From Macrosoma leucophasiata (lineage: Eukaryota > Arthropoda > Insecta > Lepidoptera > Hedylidae): a stretch of 64,000 nt of DNA. Under the pieces are notes generated by a model, which did no database searches, was not told the DNA's origin, and worked only from the letters and a program-made list of their open reading frames with translations. Position 1 is the first letter of the stretch. The number at the start of each line of letters is the position of its first letter. The DNA lies in contig JAWQUS010000011.1 in the NCBI GenBank assembly GCA_036365455.1, positions 6,344,001-6,408,000 of the forward strand, in the 5' to 3' direction. This document shows positions 1 through 10,837 of this stretch, one piece after another. The translations under genes and the position numbers were made by a program.

Positions 1-1652
1 CATTTCGCGAATCAGTCATTCCTAGACTAAGCCAAATTATCTTGCTCTTTAACAACCATCCCGATATATATATATGTCCAACAACGTCTTCAAGTTTCTT
101 TGCTCTAATTAGTCCGCCTCCATTGTTTTAATGTTCACCGGTGTAAATAAACGGTTGTGCTACTTCAAGACAAATTGCTAGTCGTCTCAGTAATTAAAGT
201 CGCGTCTCACCCAATGTCGTCATTTCAGTGCCGAGTTTGTCTGGCACTCGCATTGCTCCCTTGTTACGTACGCAAAGAACTAACTACAATTAGTTCTGCT
301 AACTTTCCGCCTATATTTATTCGATGCTGTAGGCAGAGGTACAATATGAACTATCAGGGAAAAGTCCGGTAGTATAAGACGTTATTAGGGTCTTTTTAAT
401 GCCACTAGTGATTAAAAATACAGTTAGCCACGAAGTATCATGAAGTGGTTAAAAATACAGTTTACACTGATGGTGAAAACGGTAGCCTATAAACATTTAC
501 ATTAACCGGAGACTTCAATGTAGATGCGTTGCCATACTTCAGGTATTAATGGTAATAGGATTCGTGTAAAATATAAACAAGTGCAGAAACCCTAACGTAA
601 AAAAAAACAAATAAATCCTATTTGAAGTTTATCAAGCCTTTTAAGCTACATATTGTGGCTTAACAGAGTTGAAACGGCTCCTTATCAAGCTTAAGAATTC
701 ATTATGTAGACATAGTATTGTGAATGACATAAAGTTTTCTTAGCTTATTTTGTTGAGGAAGAATATTTTAGAATGGTTCGTTATTTTATTTTACTCTGTT
801 GTACACAAAAACAAAACGATGAAACTCGCAAAGCTTAAAACACATTTATCTCCGTTCGTATTTTGATTTAAGTGAAAAGTTACGAACGATAAAATCGCTA
901 CGTGTTTGTTTAAAAGTGTAGATTCTTACTCGGCAATACAAGTTTCGAAACAAGTATAAAAGTTTTGATATTTTATTTCGATGTCAATGAAATGAAAACC
1001 GTTCGGTGCTGGGATTCAATTAAGATAGAAGACTCTTTTATTGCCATGCGAATTCAAAATTATTAAAAAAAAACATTTATATGGTCGAGTACGGTCGTAT
1101 TTAGATTTATAGACCACGGGTTGGTATCATTTTGTTGCGTAGTAAATCCCTTAATATTGTCTCCTTAATGTTGTATCCCTTAATAAGTTACAACATTTTT
1201 ATTATTTTTCATGAGGGTCCAAAAAGAAATTCAATAGGTTACAATATCTACAGTTGGTTAAAGGACATTGAAGATTATTTTGCTTCACTAGCATCGAATT
1301 TCGTACAACTGACTAATATTAAATCTATAACTTCCAAAATGTATGAAATAAAACATGGCTTCCTGCTGACAAGTCCACGATATAATAATGTTCAGTGAAA
1401 TATAACCCACAAATTCGAGAACATTATGCCTATTAACATTTCTCTTTTGTACTAGTCAAAGCTTGGCATTGAGACGGTAAGCCATAGCTTAATGTGGCGC
1501 TAGAGAGCATCTAAATAATAAGTATGGGTCTTAACAATCCACAAAAAATTACGCGTAAGGCTCTTTTAGCACCAAATAAATAGAGACGGTAAAAGAAAAA
1601 AAAATAGAAACTAAGTACGAGTATATTTTGTTATCTTTGCCAAATATTGGAT
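1..1652. other. AT-rich stretch, no gene recognised
   Basis: I see no coding exon, RNA gene or intact mobile element. A decayed family A trace on the minus strand lies near 441-535, where 'gaagtgg', 'tttacactgatg', 'gtagcctata' and 'tagatgcgttgcc' occur in family order. The open frames at 157-372 and 1132-1398 are short, AT-driven and lack recognisable domains. Confidence 0.6.
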
Positions 1653-1842
1653 ACTAGCTGTTGCCCGCGGCTTGGGCCGAGTGGATGTCGTTTTATAAAT
1701 AACTAAGTAGCCTATGTTGTTTCTCGAAGTCAGCTCTATCTCTGTACCAAATTTCATTAAAATCGGTTCAGTCGTTTGGACGTGAAAAGGTGACAGACAG
1801 ACAGACAGAGTTACTTTATCATTTATAATATTAACAGTAAGT
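1653..1842 (-). mobile_element. Helitron-like non-autonomous element (family B)
   Basis: Read on the minus strand it starts near an 'aatattataaatg' motif, passes a (GTCT)n run at about 1795-1810 and ends with a GCGGGCAACAGCTAGT-type terminus at 1653. CTAG-type 3' ends and lack of a target duplication are typical of lepidopteran Helitron-like elements (family knowledge). The opposite-strand counterpart at 25168-25363 aligns along its whole length. Both copies stay open across an accidental frame, which I do not treat as a gene. Confidence 0.6.
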
Positions 1843-1885
1843 AGGGAAGTAGGGATTATTATGCTATTGTATTTTTTATTATTCA

Positions 1886-1945
1886 TATATGTATCTTCAC
1901 GCCATGTCCCTAATGGGGTAGGCAGAGAGTGTAGAGCGCCATAGA
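1886..1945 (-). mobile_element. Extremely 5'-truncated RTE LINE 3' end with TSD (family C)
   Basis: The 60-bp insert carries the tail motif 'cttcacgccatgtcccta...ggcagagagtgtagagcgcc', matching the 3' end of the longer RTE fragment at 47739-48164. An 11-bp direct repeat, tttattattca, flanks it at 1875-1885 and 1946-1956, so the insertion is defined to the base. This is a target-primed insertion that copied only the last few dozen bases. Confidence 0.75.
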
Positions 1946-2049
1946 TTTATTATTCAAATCTAGATAAATAGTTTTTATAGGTTCATTTATGTTAATATCA
2001 GTTAGTATCTACGAATTTGTAGCCAGCTATGAAGTATCTGATGAATGGC

Positions 2050-2125
2050 CCCGTAAGAACTATCACAGAGATATAACAACTAAGGTCTCAAGGGTGGCAA
2101 CGCATCCGCATTTAATAAACTGCAA
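2050..2125 (+). repeat. Decayed family A fragment
   Basis: The words 'atcacagagatataacaact', 'aggtctcaagggtggcaacg' and 'catccgcattt' correspond in order to the centre of family A (see the copy at 17697). Both ends of the repeat are missing. Confidence 0.35.
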
Positions 2126-2233
2126 AGTTTATTGCATCGGTTGCCTAACTAGCATAGTGTGGCAATAGATGGCGCTACTGCCACCATAAGGCAATGCAAT
2201 AAATGTGAAGGAAAGATTTGACAAATCGGGCAG

Positions 2234-2308
2234 GACTTCGGTAGCTCAGTTGGAAGAGCGGCTGGACTAGATTCCCAGTGGCCGCGAGTTCGAGTCTCGC
2301 CTGAAGTC
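2234..2308 (+). repeat. tRNA-like SINE head (family D1)
   Basis: A near-complete tRNA shape is visible: acceptor gacttcg/tgaagtc (7 pairs, one G-T), D-arm gctc/gagc, a weak anticodon stem ctgga/cccag with AGA in the anticodon position, and a T-arm gcgag-ttcgagt-ctcgc. AGA would read serine codons, but the long serine variable arm is absent, and related heads recur next to a shared tail. I therefore call a tRNA-derived SINE rather than a functional tRNA. A and B box-like words (tagctcagttgg, gttcgagtc) are intact and a T5 run follows at about 2311, so Pol III transcription is conceivable. Confidence 0.6.
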
Positions 2309-2364
2309 ATATTTTTGTTTCCATTTTTCTTTAAAAAATAAATAAAAAACGGTAAGAAAAAATG

Positions 2365-2430
2365 GACTTCGGGCAGGAATTGAACCCGCGACCTCAGGAT
2401 AACCAGTCCAGCCGCTTTACCACTAAGCTT
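2365..2430 (-). repeat. Second tRNA-like head, inverted relative to the first (family D1)
   Basis: The reverse complement has a D-arm, a 'ggctggactgg' anticodon stem and the T-arm motif 'ggttcaattcctgcccgaagtc'. It is the same head type as at 13260-13340 and 55830-55935. With the element at 2234-2308 it forms a head-to-head pair about 55 bp apart. Confidence 0.55.
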
Positions 2431-2465
2431 ATAACTAAATATTAAATTTTAAATTTAAAAAAAAA

Positions 2466-2522
2466 ACTTTGATTTCTAAAGTTTACTCGCATGTGTTATT
2501 GCGAAAAATAAATAGTACAATT
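2466..2522 (+). repeat. D1 SINE tail fragment
   Basis: The sequence 'tttctaaagtttactcgcat' followed by 'gtgttattgcgaaaaataaa' matches the tails at 13213-13255 (minus), 24636-24683 (minus) and 55885-55935 (plus). It is probably the tail of the plus-strand SINE headed at 2234, now separated from it by the inverted head. Confidence 0.5.
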
Positions 2523-2830
2523 ACCTTCATTACATTAAAAAAAAAGCTATGCAATAGGTAACCAGGCATTGTGCGATATTCGTATAATAATGCGATAAGA
2601 TTATCATACTCATCATATCAGGTCATACTCATGACAATATATCATGATTTTTACAAGCAGGCTATAACCGAGAACTTTACCAAAAGTATTTCTCTACAAA
2701 TTTGCAATGCGGAGATGAAAATTTCTTTCCTTTATGATAACGCGTTTTATCTCGCATACTCCTTGTAACTCGCTTGTAATGTTACCAATACTAAAGTATC
2801 TTCTTTAAAGTTACGTACCTAAAAAGGAAA

Positions 2831-2880
2831 AAAGCGGCCAAGTGCGAGTCGGGCTCACTCATGGAACCCTTCACAGCATG
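2831..2880 (+). repeat. Family E fragment
   Basis: The phrase 'ggccaagtgcgagtcgggct' and the nearby 'tggaaccct' match the start and end motifs of family E, whose fuller copies are at 41490 and 46082. The middle is deleted. Confidence 0.4.
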
Positions 2881-2924
2881 AAGTTACCCTTTGTAGTAGT
2901 AGTAGCAAGTAATATTTAGTTTGA

Positions 2925-3012
2925 ATGTAATGGAAGTGGCAAACAAGCATACAGTTTACATTGATGTTGACTGCAGGCTATAGACACCCACACAAAGACC
3001 AAGGTCAAAATG
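2925..3012 (-). repeat. Partial family A repeat
   Basis: It matches the A-rich-end third of family A: 'gtaatggaagtggcaaacaa', 'gactgcaggctatagacacc', 'aagaccaaggtcaaaatg'. The TGGTGGTAG end is missing. Confidence 0.6.
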
Positions 3013-4572
3013 TTCAAAATCTGTTACTTTTATCAAACGCGCAAACACAACTTGCTCATGAATATATTTACAAATTACACATGCAATTTTTGTAAGAATA
3101 TAATCAAAATTTGTGTAAGTAGACAGTAGTTCCTTTTTAGCTTCATAATATATCGTATTCAAACTAAATTTCGTTATGTTTTCATTAAGAACTTCACCGT
3201 CTATATGTTTTCCGTCTTATTAAAACATAATTGTTAAAACCTAGTGCGCAAGTTCAAACTGACATACTAGCACTATAATATACAGTCCTATAGCTGGGTT
3301 ACATTTAAAACAAATCTACAATGAATAGCGACACAAACTTTGGTATCCACACGGTACAAGACGGAGTGATTATATACGAGATTTCCGCTATAATGATGTG
3401 AGTCAGAGAACGTTGGAAGCGTTGGCAGTCATAGAAATAAGATTAAATGATTTTTGTGGTCAACAGCAGATGAGTTGCCTTGTGACTAGTTGTGAATCCC
3501 ATATTTAAAAAATATTATTTCAATATTCATCCTACATGTATATCCTAGAATTTTTAGCTAGCATACGCAATTATTTCAAGGCCAGTCGAGACAATCCTCT
3601 TTTAAGCTCTTTTTTCATTTTTCCCGTTAAGCCTGACGTCAAGATAAGGAAAAGAAAAGAACTGCCAAAAGGGTAACAAGAGATTTAATAATGAACGTCT
3701 AATCCGGATTCTCCAACCTCCAAACAACAAAATTATCTTTAAAGATCTTGAATAATAAATGGTCAATCACGATTTCGTAATAAGTGAAGTCAGTTTCAAT
3801 TAAAACACAGGATGAAAGAAGATAACAAGTGGATACTTCTAAACAAATGTACCTAAGTATTAAACATTTAAAAAATATATAATATACTGATATCTAATGT
3901 CGAGCCGTAGTTTTATGTCGGTGTAATTGGTGCCCCGACTTATAAATATCAGGTACATTCTGTATTTTGTTAGTTTTCACTTTTAAATGTAGCGATTATA
4001 ATTTGGTTTTGAAGGTGATAAAAAAATGCATCGAACCAAACAAACGACCACACAGATCGGATCGAAAATCTCGGCGTTATCGGTGTATATATGCATCTTC
4101 ACGCAATAGTCCCTTACGAGGAGATAAAACATACCAAACTTTTTGAGAATCTTTTTTTTATAAGTCGCGTTAAATAGACTGCAACAAAGTACAGTTGCGA
4201 TGCTGCGATTTGTGAAAAGTTTATTATTATTATCTCAAGCAGTTATCATCTTTCTGCCATCATGGCCAGACAGCCATTATCATATGAATTCGCCAAATGT
4301 GGATGACATCAAACGTTATACTCACACACACGAAAAACACTTACCAATTCGTATAGCCGTTTATATTGGCATGAATATGAATCCAATTGAATAGTAAAAT
4401 ATCATTATATTGTTCTAAATAACAGAACGTTTTGGTGTTTTAGTGTTACGCAGTACAATAAATAACATTTGCATTCTCAATTCTGCAATTGTAAATAAAT
4501 TGTTGGATTGAAAAAAAAAGTAGATAAATGTAAGCAGTAATTAATGACTTCCTTATACAACATTTATACATA
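3013..4572. other. Unassigned AT-rich sequence
   Basis: No exon, RNA gene or recognised repeat was found. Open frames are at most about 70 codons and show no domain signature. Confidence 0.55.
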
Positions 4573-4898
4573 CTAGCTGACCCGGCAAACTGCGTATTGC
4601 CTCACAATGAAATAATGTGTCAAAGGTTTGATAGATACGGACTATTTGTATGGGAAAATGAAATTATGTATATATGTATGTATCTTCACGCCAGGTCCCT
4701 AACGGGGTAGGCAGAGAGTGTAGAGCGCCAGACATGAAATTATGGTTTATACTATTTCCCTTCAATTTCTTCATAATATTTTCTTACCCTTTAAACCTTC
4801 CCTGGACTTCCAAAAAATCATTCAAAACCAAAATTAGCCAAATCGGTCAAGCCGTTCTCGAGTTTTAGCGGGACTAACGAACAGCAATTGATTTTGAT
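4573..4898 (-). mobile_element. CTAG-ended repeat (family B-like), split by an RTE tail
   Basis: It opens with 'actagctgacccggcaaact' and ends with 'aaaatcggtcaagccgttct'-type text and 'gcgggactaacgaacag' before an (AT)n tract. This is a common arthropod interspersed repeat architecture (family knowledge; exact class uncertain). A short RTE fragment interrupts it at 4669-4733. Confidence 0.5.
4669..4733 (-). mobile_element. 65-bp RTE LINE 3' end with TSD (family C)
   Basis: The insert contains 'tatgtatcttcacgccaggt' and 'gcagagagtgtagagcgcc', the same 3' end as at 1886 and 47739. A perfect 11-bp direct repeat, atgaaattatg, flanks it at 4658-4668 and 4734-4744. The host repeat continues on both sides, so this insertion is younger than its host. 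Confidence 0.8.
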
Positions 4899-4920
4899 AT
4901 ATATATATATATATATATAT
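4897..4920. repeat. (AT)n microsatellite
   Basis: About twelve AT units lie between two CTAG-type repeats. Confidence 0.9.
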
Positions 4921-5253
4921 ACTAGCGGCCCGCCCCGATTTCACCCGTCCCTATTCGTCTTAGCGTGATGATTATACATAGATATAGCCTAAAGTCTTCC
5001 TCGATATCTTTTATAGTTTGGGCAGCGTACGCAAAATAAGTAACTTTTCTGGTTGATTTTTTACACCTTGTGTGTGAAAAACCCAAATATCTTACGGAAA
5101 ATTATTTTTCCCAAAATAGAATATAGCCTATGTTACCCGTGGATAATGTAGCTTTCGAATAGTGAAAGAATTTTTAAAATCGGTCCAGTAGTTATTGAGC
5201 CTATTCAAAACAAACAAACAAAAAAATATTACCTCTTTATAATACGAGTATTA
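4921..5253 (-). mobile_element. Helitron-like repeat (family B, GCGGCCCGCCCC type)
   Basis: It starts 'actagcggcccgccccgatt' and contains 'tagcgtgatgattatacata', 'atcggtccagtagttattga' and 'caaacaaacaaa', ending near 'aatacgagtattaa'. A shorter relative with the same order is at 48831-49034. Confidence 0.55.
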
Positions 5254-5404
5254 ATTTAAATATAGACTAAAGTAAGAAACAAATACAGAGCATTGGCTTT
5301 AATCTCCTTAAAGTATTTCCTCCTGAAATTAGTAGCTACATTATTCCGTTCCGTACGAAGTTCCGTTTTTACTCATAACGCGACAACGACAAGTAACTAC
5401 GATC

Positions 5405-5701
5405 TTTTTTATATGTAATAAAAGTGGCAAACAAGCGTGCAGTTCACATTGATGTTAAGTGATGACTGCAGCCTATAGACGCCCACACAATGACCAGAAG
5501 TCAAAATGCAGATGCGTTGCGACTCCTGAGGCTTAAGGTGTTATGCCTCTGTGTCGGAAATTACAGGGCCGTACATTACCACTTGACCGGAACACGATAG
5601 TGCTAAATGGTGGTAATGCATTTAGCGACAAGTATATTAGGTAATGCGGTGGTGCCTACGCCCGCGAGCTCCGTCACTGGAGCTCTACCACCAGTAAAAC
5701 T
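5405..5701 (-). repeat. Family A repeat, near full length
   Basis: It runs from the A-rich end (complement of 'tttttatatgtaataaaagt') through 'gtgatgactgcagcctatag', 'gaccggaacacgatagtgct' and 'ggtaatgcggtggtgcctac' to 'agctctaccaccagtaaaac'. The TGGTGGTAG boundary is shared with the copies at 8737, 17697, 42924 and 52788, pointing to a fixed 5' end. The A-rich 3' end suggests a retroposon (SINE or LINE 3' portion). Similar architecture exists in lepidopteran LINE tails; the parent family is not identified. Confidence 0.7.
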
Positions 5702-5832
5702 CCATGCTTCACAACAGCGAACTTAACATTTGTACCTCCAAATAGGAGCATACACATTTTTATGAATAATTCTTAAATTAAGTATGCAATCACAAATAAG
5801 ATCCCAAACCAATATCAAGCAAAACTGAAATA

Positions 5833-7034
5833 TTAGGTTGGGGAAAAAGTTTCTTCGCATTTTTGAAGATAATTCAAAACATTTTTTAATATAGTTTATT
5901 TAAATTTAACTAAAGTATGTATGTACCATTTTGTTCGATAACCTTTTGCCATCTTGTAGGTAGGGACATGATCCCATTGTTATAAAATTTTGGGACTTCT
6001 CATCAAAATACCGCGACAAGTGGATTTGGCAGTCCTCTCGTGATGTTATAGGGTAACATTGCATAAAGAATTCTGAAGAGACCGAAACAGGTGGAAATCT
6101 GAAGGTGCAAGGTCAGGACTATACGGCGGATGCATTAACACCTCCCAGCCAAACTCTCTTAATTTTTGCTGAGTGGCTATAGATGTGTGAGGTCTAGCGT
6201 TATCATGATGAAACACCACACCCCTTCTGTTGATCAATTCCGGCCGCTTTCTCTCAACTTCTTGCTTTAATCTCATCAGTTGTTCGCAGTAGAGTTCAGA
6301 ATCGATAGTCCTGCCTGGTGGTAATAGCTCATAATGAATAATGCCCTTCCAGTCCCACCACACACACAACATCACCTTATTGCGAGTTAACCCGGGTTTC
6401 GCCACAGTCTGTGAAGCCTGACCGGCCTTTGACCACGACCTTTTTCGCACGTTCTTGTCGTACGTGATCCACTTTTCATCACCAGTTATCAGCTTCTTCA
6501 AAAATGATTCGGTTTCATTACGTTGTAATAAAGAATCACAAATTAGTACACGGTTAATTAGGTTTCTTTCAGTGAGCTCGTCAGGTACCCAAATATCGAG
6601 CTTTTTTTGTACCCAGCTTTTTTCAAATGCGCCAAAACTGTTTTGTGATCAATTCTCAGTTTTTCAGCTACGTCGTAACTACTGATATGTCGATCTTGCT
6701 TCCACTTGAAAACGCTTAAACCAAATTTGTGCTACTCTCACAGACACTGCACTAGATTCATCGCAATTTTTTTTCGCGGCTTGAGTTGCATTTTTACCTT
6801 TTTTGTAGTAAAATTTTAAAATGTATCGAATTTCTTCATTAGATTCACTCATCTTGACAGTACGAAAAACAAATGAAAATCACACATTTGCCTAATTTGA
6901 ATTTGGAATTATGTTCTTTAAAATTTTAACTTTCAATGATACCAAAATCAGCCGGATACAAATACTACAGCCAAAGAGATTTTATTACAAGTTCATACAT
7001 ACTATTATGCGAAAAGACTTTTTCCCCAAATTAT
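5833..7034 (-). mobile_element. mariner-family DNA transposon, decayed
   Basis: The element is about 1.2 kb. Its inverted ends are 'ttaggttggggaaaaagttt' at 5833 and, at 7010-7034, 'gcgaaaagactttttcccca' plus a diverged tip. TA dinucleotides flank it at 5831-5832 and 7035-7036, the Tc1/mariner target duplication. A transposase relic fills it on the minus strand. The size matches an intact mariner, but point changes and frameshifts should have inactivated it. Confidence 0.9.
5910..6852 (-). pseudogene. mariner transposase pseudogene
   Basis: A start codon lies at 6852-6850, followed by a helix-turn-helix-like N-terminus (KKGKNATQAAKKNCDES, IWFKRF). A stop comes after about 57 codons and the frame shifts near 6680-6500. 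The catalytic part reads in one 151-codon frame at 6501-6046 with TGDEKW (first D), HHDNARPH (second D) and YSPDLAPSDFHLF (third D), the spacing giving the D,D34D signature of mariner. A stop at about 6046 and further frame changes separate the last third (about 5910-6045). Mariner transposases are about 345 residues, so nearly the whole gene is present but broken. No activity is expected. Confidence 0.9.
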
Positions 7035-7036
7035 TA

Positions 7037-7561
7037 TATTATTAACTGAGTTCAAAAAACGAGAAGGTTCTCAATTCGGGTGGTATTTTTTATTTTTATG
7101 TATGTACGCGAATTTCGCCGAGATTTCGAGACCGATTTACGTAATTCTTTTTTGTTTGATGCGGAATCGTTTCGAATTGGTCCCATAAAAATTTTATTTA
7201 GATAGGTCCATCAGTTTATTTTATGAGCATTTTTTTACTTACTTTCACCTCAGACTAAAGGAATGAGAATAGACGGCGAGTTGTCATACAGTGCGTTGAG
7301 TCCACTGACGTCCTAGATAGTCCTAATGCGCATGATAACAAGATGACACAACTGACAATGACACATTTACTCCTCGACGACACAACACAGCTTATTTACT
7401 CCTTCGTGGATACATTTTTTAATTGATTTCGTATAGTCGTGTAATAATTTTGTATCAACACACCTAAACAATCTAATTATCACGAAGCTAAAAGAGTCAT
7501 ATTTTACAAATTTAACAGATGTGAACATGAATCTAATTGGCAATGCAGCAATAAAAAGTAT
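7037..7561. other. Unassigned sequence
   Basis: Nothing recognisable lies between the mariner element and the foldback element. Confidence 0.5.
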
Positions 7562-8024
7562 TAAATAAATATAACTACGTTAAGAAAAACCGACTTCAAA
7601 ACTGAAAAGTAAAAAATAATAAAGATTTAATTGTATTATATTATTATATACTACCTATTATTTATATGTGCTATTTACTAATAGGTTTGAAGTCGGCGCC
7701 AAGCCAAAATAACTAAAGTAGGCATTTCATTGTATTAAAACGTAACTTCACGCCTGTAATCCCCGAAGGTGTAGGCAGAGGTAAATGCATAAATTCAAGC
7801 ATTCATGCAAACACCCACGATTCGCCGGTTACGTTTTGTTCAGTGTATTAATTTGCTCGTATTCATATATAATTATTTGTTTAAGGCTTGGCACCGACTT
7901 CAAACCTTTTAGTAAATAGCACATATAAATAATAGGTAGTATATACCTAATTACAATTAAATCTTTATTATTTTTTACTTTTCAGTTTTGAAGTCGGTTT
8001 TTCTTAACGAAGTTATATTTATTT
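7562..8024. mobile_element. Foldback/MITE-like element with ~140-bp inverted arms
   Basis: The left arm (7562-7703) and right arm (7886-8024) are near-perfect reverse complements. Key words are 'ttaagaaaaaccgacttcaa', 'ctattatttatatgtgctat' and 'gaagtcggcgccaagcc'. The roughly 180-bp loop contains a D3/RTE-type tail (7741-7780). No coding capacity is present. The original target duplication is unclear. Confidence 0.75.
7741..7845 (-). repeat. D3 SINE / RTE-type 3' tail fragment
   Basis: The motifs 'aacttcacgcctgtaatccc', 'cgaaggtgtaggcagagg' and 'catgcaaacacccacgattc' match the tail half of the SINE at 43491-43817 in reverse orientation. It lies in the loop of the foldback element. Confidence 0.6.
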
Positions 8025-8307
8025 TAATTATTTAATTTGTCCTTATTATACGACAGATTTGAAATGTAAGGTATTGGCCAGACTTAAGCAGGCTTTTAAA
8101 TAAACGACTAACAGGCACGCTATTTAATTTTGAACAGTTGATATCTAAATTACCGTGCTAAGGAAATAACTCCAAGTGACTTTGCAGAGCTCGTTCATGG
8201 CTTTCTTTGAAGGCCGCCACAATCTTTGAATTGCCAATTTTGTAACTAATTCCAGTGGGTAATAATATTTTGTAGCGTAAATTTCATTAAATAAATAATA
8301 CATAAAT

Positions 8308-8509
8308 AAAATACGCTTACACTCACAGCCCCACAGTAGGTATAAACCTGTGTCGTGGGTACCGTTGTACACATACAACACATACACAAACACCCAGACC
8401 CGAAACAAATATCTGTAGGCCATACAAATATTTGTCCCGGTGCGGGGATCGAACCCGCGACCCTTCGAATCAAACGGTCATCTCACACCGCTGGACTAAC
8501 CCGGTCGTC
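8308..8509 (-). repeat. tRNA-headed SINE (family D2)
   Basis: On the minus strand a tRNA-like head (8440-8509; 'gttcgatccccgcaccggga' T-arm, 'gaccgtttgattcgaagggt') is followed by a body with 'atggcctacagatatttgtt', 'cgggtctgggtgtt' and 'cccacgacacagg'. The full opposite-strand copy at 12260-12471 aligns throughout. The heads carry A/B-box-like words. Overlapping open frames on both strands come from the SINE and are not genes. Confidence 0.75.
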
Positions 8510-8736
8510 ATAAATATTTCAGGAAATCCGGAAGTGGCATGTGGTTCGGGATGTTGAGGATACCCAAATTAAGGGGGATCGTGAATTGTTTTTGAGAGAT
8601 GACATCAGGTTCTGACCGGGCCGTTTGAGGAAATTGAGAGAGAATGTCCGTAAACGCATCGCAAATTAAAAATAATTTAATGCGATCTAGTATTTTGATA
8701 GCGGTTAAGTAGTGTTCACACTTTCCTTTATCTTTT

Positions 8737-9013
8737 TTTTATATATTTGAAGTGGCAAACAAGCATGCAGTTGACATTGATGGTAAATGATGACTGCAGC
8801 CTGTAGACGAAGACCAAGGTCAAAATGCTGATGCATTACCACTCCTGAGCCCTAAGGTGTTATGGCTCTGTACCGGAGATTACAGGGCCGAACATTACCA
8901 CATGACCGGAACACGATAGTGCTGAACACTACCATTTAGCGGCAAGTATAGTAGGTAATGCGGTGGTGCCTTCGCCCGCGAGCTCCGTCACTGGAGCTCT
9001 ACTACCAGTAATA
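8737..9013 (-). repeat. Family A repeat
   Basis: It covers family A from 'gaagtggcaaacaagcatgc' to 'ggagctctactaccagtaat'. One internal block is lost near 8810 (the 'cacccacacaa' words). The TGGTGGTAG boundary is diverged but recognisable. Confidence 0.7.
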
Positions 9014-10837
9014 TCACACACATTACTATATACTATTAAAAATTTAATTGTACCAAAAATCACAGAATGAAATCCAGTACTGAATACACCACAGAATACC
9101 TTTTGCGGTAGGTACCTCAAAATTTGCGGCACCGGTAAAATGTTGATAATAAAATCGGGGAACACTTCAGCAAGGGTCATTCCTCATACGCAATCGCTTG
9201 GGTGTCCCAGAAAATAAAACTATTTTAACACGCGAAAGGTTCGAGGTGATTTATTCGACAAACAGACCGTAATTTATTTCGTTTTGTTGGCTTTCCTCGA
9301 TACTTTTTTCGATTCGGTGGTTAAATCTCCAGTTCACCTGTTTCGTTCATTCATCTCCATTTCCACGTTTTTGTTTTCAATCGTTTAAGTGACAATCGTT
9401 TTAAACAGAACAACATTTTTATTCTGAATAATAGCACCAACATCGACGACACAACCACAACGCAGCTATGAGCACGAATAATAAATCGAATTGTCATCTA
9501 AACGCAAACAATGCCTATTATAATTACAACTTTTCAAACTTGATATATACAAATTGGATTCTAATTGTAAAATAATAAACATTAGAAAATGAACTAAAGA
9601 AAGGTTGTGCTTTGCAGAATGTCAATAATTATATTAAGAGCCCAGCACGCGAAACAAAGAAGTGATGATATTAAAACATTCGAGAAAAAGTCATCATTCA
9701 ATTAACCTTTGACATCAGCAAGTTAGGAGCAAGTTTTATTAACGTTAGGGGACAGATTGACGGCTCGTGAACCAGAAACTCTATTAATGTATCAAACGTG
9801 ATGAAAAAAAATAAAGAGATACTGTTCTGCACGTCTGCTTTTTAATTTCCCACTGGGATACATATTGCTACATTTATTTTTAATTTTGCAATGCAAGTAT
9901 TATGCTTAACTAACTTTTTCCTGTGACATAAAAATATTAAATGCAGTCACCGCGATAGAGCTCATTTTCACTAAGCACTAGAGCGATTAAAAAGTTAATT
10001 AAAGTTTCATTTGATGTCGTCTCTTTAATTAACTAATACGTATACTTCATTGGTTTCTGCTTAAGTTAGTTTCAATGAGAATTTACGGTAATACCAATTT
10101 TCGGTAACCAACTTTGTTCCTCACATCGTCATTGAACTTAAGATAGGCAGAAGATAATGTTTACTATGTCTAAGTACTAACAAGTCAGATATTAACTGAT
10201 CCCAGTCTCCGTCCCTTATTTGCGCAACGAGGGAAGAGAAAACGATAATACACCCTCAAAAGCCTAATATTTCGCCACATAAAGCCTGACGTAAAGCCGG
10301 TCGTGGCCCTAGTGAGAGGCTAGTATTCCATAAAAACTGTAAACATAAAACCGTATCCAGTTGTCTATAAAGAATCGAATAATTTACAAAGATTTGCCCA
10401 TTCTACTGAAGTACAGTTTCTTTGTTCTTTGTTTCTCGTGATAGGCGGAGTTAGAAAACATTCGAGAGCACAATACGAAATGCCGATATCGGAATCAGTG
10501 ATGGAATTTAAAAAGGTTCTCGTCGAATTAACACGGGTAACATTTTCATGAAATGCTGCGCATATGACAACGCTGATCGAGTGGGAAATTGCTTTTAAGC
10601 GGTACAAGGTGGAGGCAAAGCGAAAAAAAGAAAGGTGAATTGAGTCATTTCCACTCGTATGGAGTGATCGATCCGCAAATATAAGCTTGCAAATAGCAAA
10701 CATAGCACACTGCGTGATTGAAACGTCTGTTTTCTTTTCAGACGAAACATTCATTTCTCATAGTGATGTACTCGTAATTCAGAAACTTTTTTTTTTTATT
10801 ATTGTATACAGTTATTGCATTAAGAGTCGGTCCCAGT
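9014..10837. other. Unassigned sequence with one 129-codon open frame
   Basis: No repeat or RNA gene was recognised. A minus-strand open frame at 10365-10754 (129 codons) has ordinary composition and no domain, signal peptide or homology I can name. It is probably chance, but it is the longest non-repeat frame in this stretch. Confidence 0.4.

Noticed and set aside
2234..2308. Functional serine tRNA gene
   Set aside because: The serine variable arm is missing, the anticodon stem is mismatched, and related heads sit on SINE tails.
8145..8473. 92- and 75-codon minus-strand frames
   Set aside because: Both lie in the D2 SINE; similar peptides recur in the copy at 12296-12588 because the repeat is shared.
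10365..10754. 129-codon minus-strand frame as a gene
   Set aside because: No domain, signal peptide or splice context; the length is plausible by chance in 64 kb. Kept only as a note.
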